12,524 bases of DNA from Bacteroidales bacterium (GTDB lineage Bacteria > Bacteroidota > Bacteroidia > Bacteroidales > UBA932): contig SFMU01000055.1 in the NCBI GenBank assembly GCA_004552965.1, forward strand, positions 1 to 12,524, given 5' to 3'. A program made the translations under genes and the position numbers. Below, piece after piece: positions 12,426 to 12,524 of the stretch. Numbering within the stretch: position 1 is the stretch's first letter; every line of letters begins with the position of its first letter. The notes under the pieces were generated by a model that ran no database searches, had not been told where the DNA came from, and worked only from the letters and a program-made list of their open reading frames with translations.

Positions 12426-12524
12426 CCGCTCTTGTGTTCGCCCGTGTGGCTTTGCGCACCACACGGGTTTTCTTTATGCTGTGCGGTACTTGTAAGGCAC
12501 ATGAACGGAGGAGCATCGAAGTGT
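12426..12524. repeat. Right terminal inverted repeat / replication origin
   Basis: Perfect inverted copy of bases 1-99. The 5' end of the minus strand is again ACACTT. It starts one base after the last stop codon and carries the same terminator hairpin, here serving the rightward transcript. Confidence 0.95.
12441..12475 (+). terminator. Intrinsic terminator for the rightward late transcript
   Basis: CCCGTGTGG (12441-12449) pairs with CCACACGGG (12459-12467), followed by TTTTCTTTA (12468-12476). It lies 17 bases after the last stop codon. Because it is within the terminal repeat, it is the same element that ends the leftward transcript at the other end. Confidence 0.82.

Noticed and set aside
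1..12524. tRNA, CRISPR array, integrase or insertion sequence
   Set aside because: No cloverleaf, no regularly spaced repeats, and no recombinase or transposase motifs were seen; the only long repeats are the genome ends.

Overview
The window is a complete small linear phage genome of the phi29/Picovirinae type (protein-primed replication). Its first 99 bases and last 99 bases are perfect inverted copies of each other. It carries a protein-primed family B DNA polymerase, a probable terminal protein, and a recognisable phi29-like set of packaging and virion proteins (gp16-, gp9-, gp10- and gp8-like). The ribosome binding sites are strong AGGAGG types, translation is standard (TGG for Trp, TGA as stop), and third codon positions are mostly G or C. 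This suggests a Gram-positive (Firmicutes-type) host of middling GC content. The host cannot be named from the sequence.

Layout. Bases 1-99 are the left terminal inverted repeat. Bases 134-5261 are a leftward (minus strand) early block. In transcription order it holds three small unknown genes (5261-4483), a PP-loop/APS-reductase-like protein (4486-3602), a small gene that can only be read through with a +1 frameshift (3605-3275), a possible single-strand DNA binding protein (3278-2946), a 194-base structured non-coding gap, the terminal protein and the DNA polymerase. Four junctions in this block are ATGA stop/start overlaps, so the genes look translationally coupled. Bases 5262-5396 are the divergent control region: a leftward promoter with a perfect TATAAT, an inverted repeat over its -35 region, and an A/T-rich tract ahead of the rightward genes.

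Bases 5397-12424 are the rightward late block: packaging ATPase, tail knob, connector, a probable lower-collar protein, a holin-like membrane protein, a scaffold-like protein and the major capsid protein. Two AT-richer genes of unknown function follow and reach to within one base of the right terminal repeat (12426-12524). Each repeat contains one hairpin plus T-tract that would end the outward transcript at that end.

Most interesting points: a CCC-TAG-G +1 frameshift candidate followed directly by a 10-bp stem-loop; the APS-reductase-like gene in so small a phage; substitutions in polymerase motif A (including the steric-gate position) and in Exo II; the non-coding gap as a possible packaging RNA; the absence of any recognisable cell-wall hydrolase; and a late gene order permuted relative to phi29.
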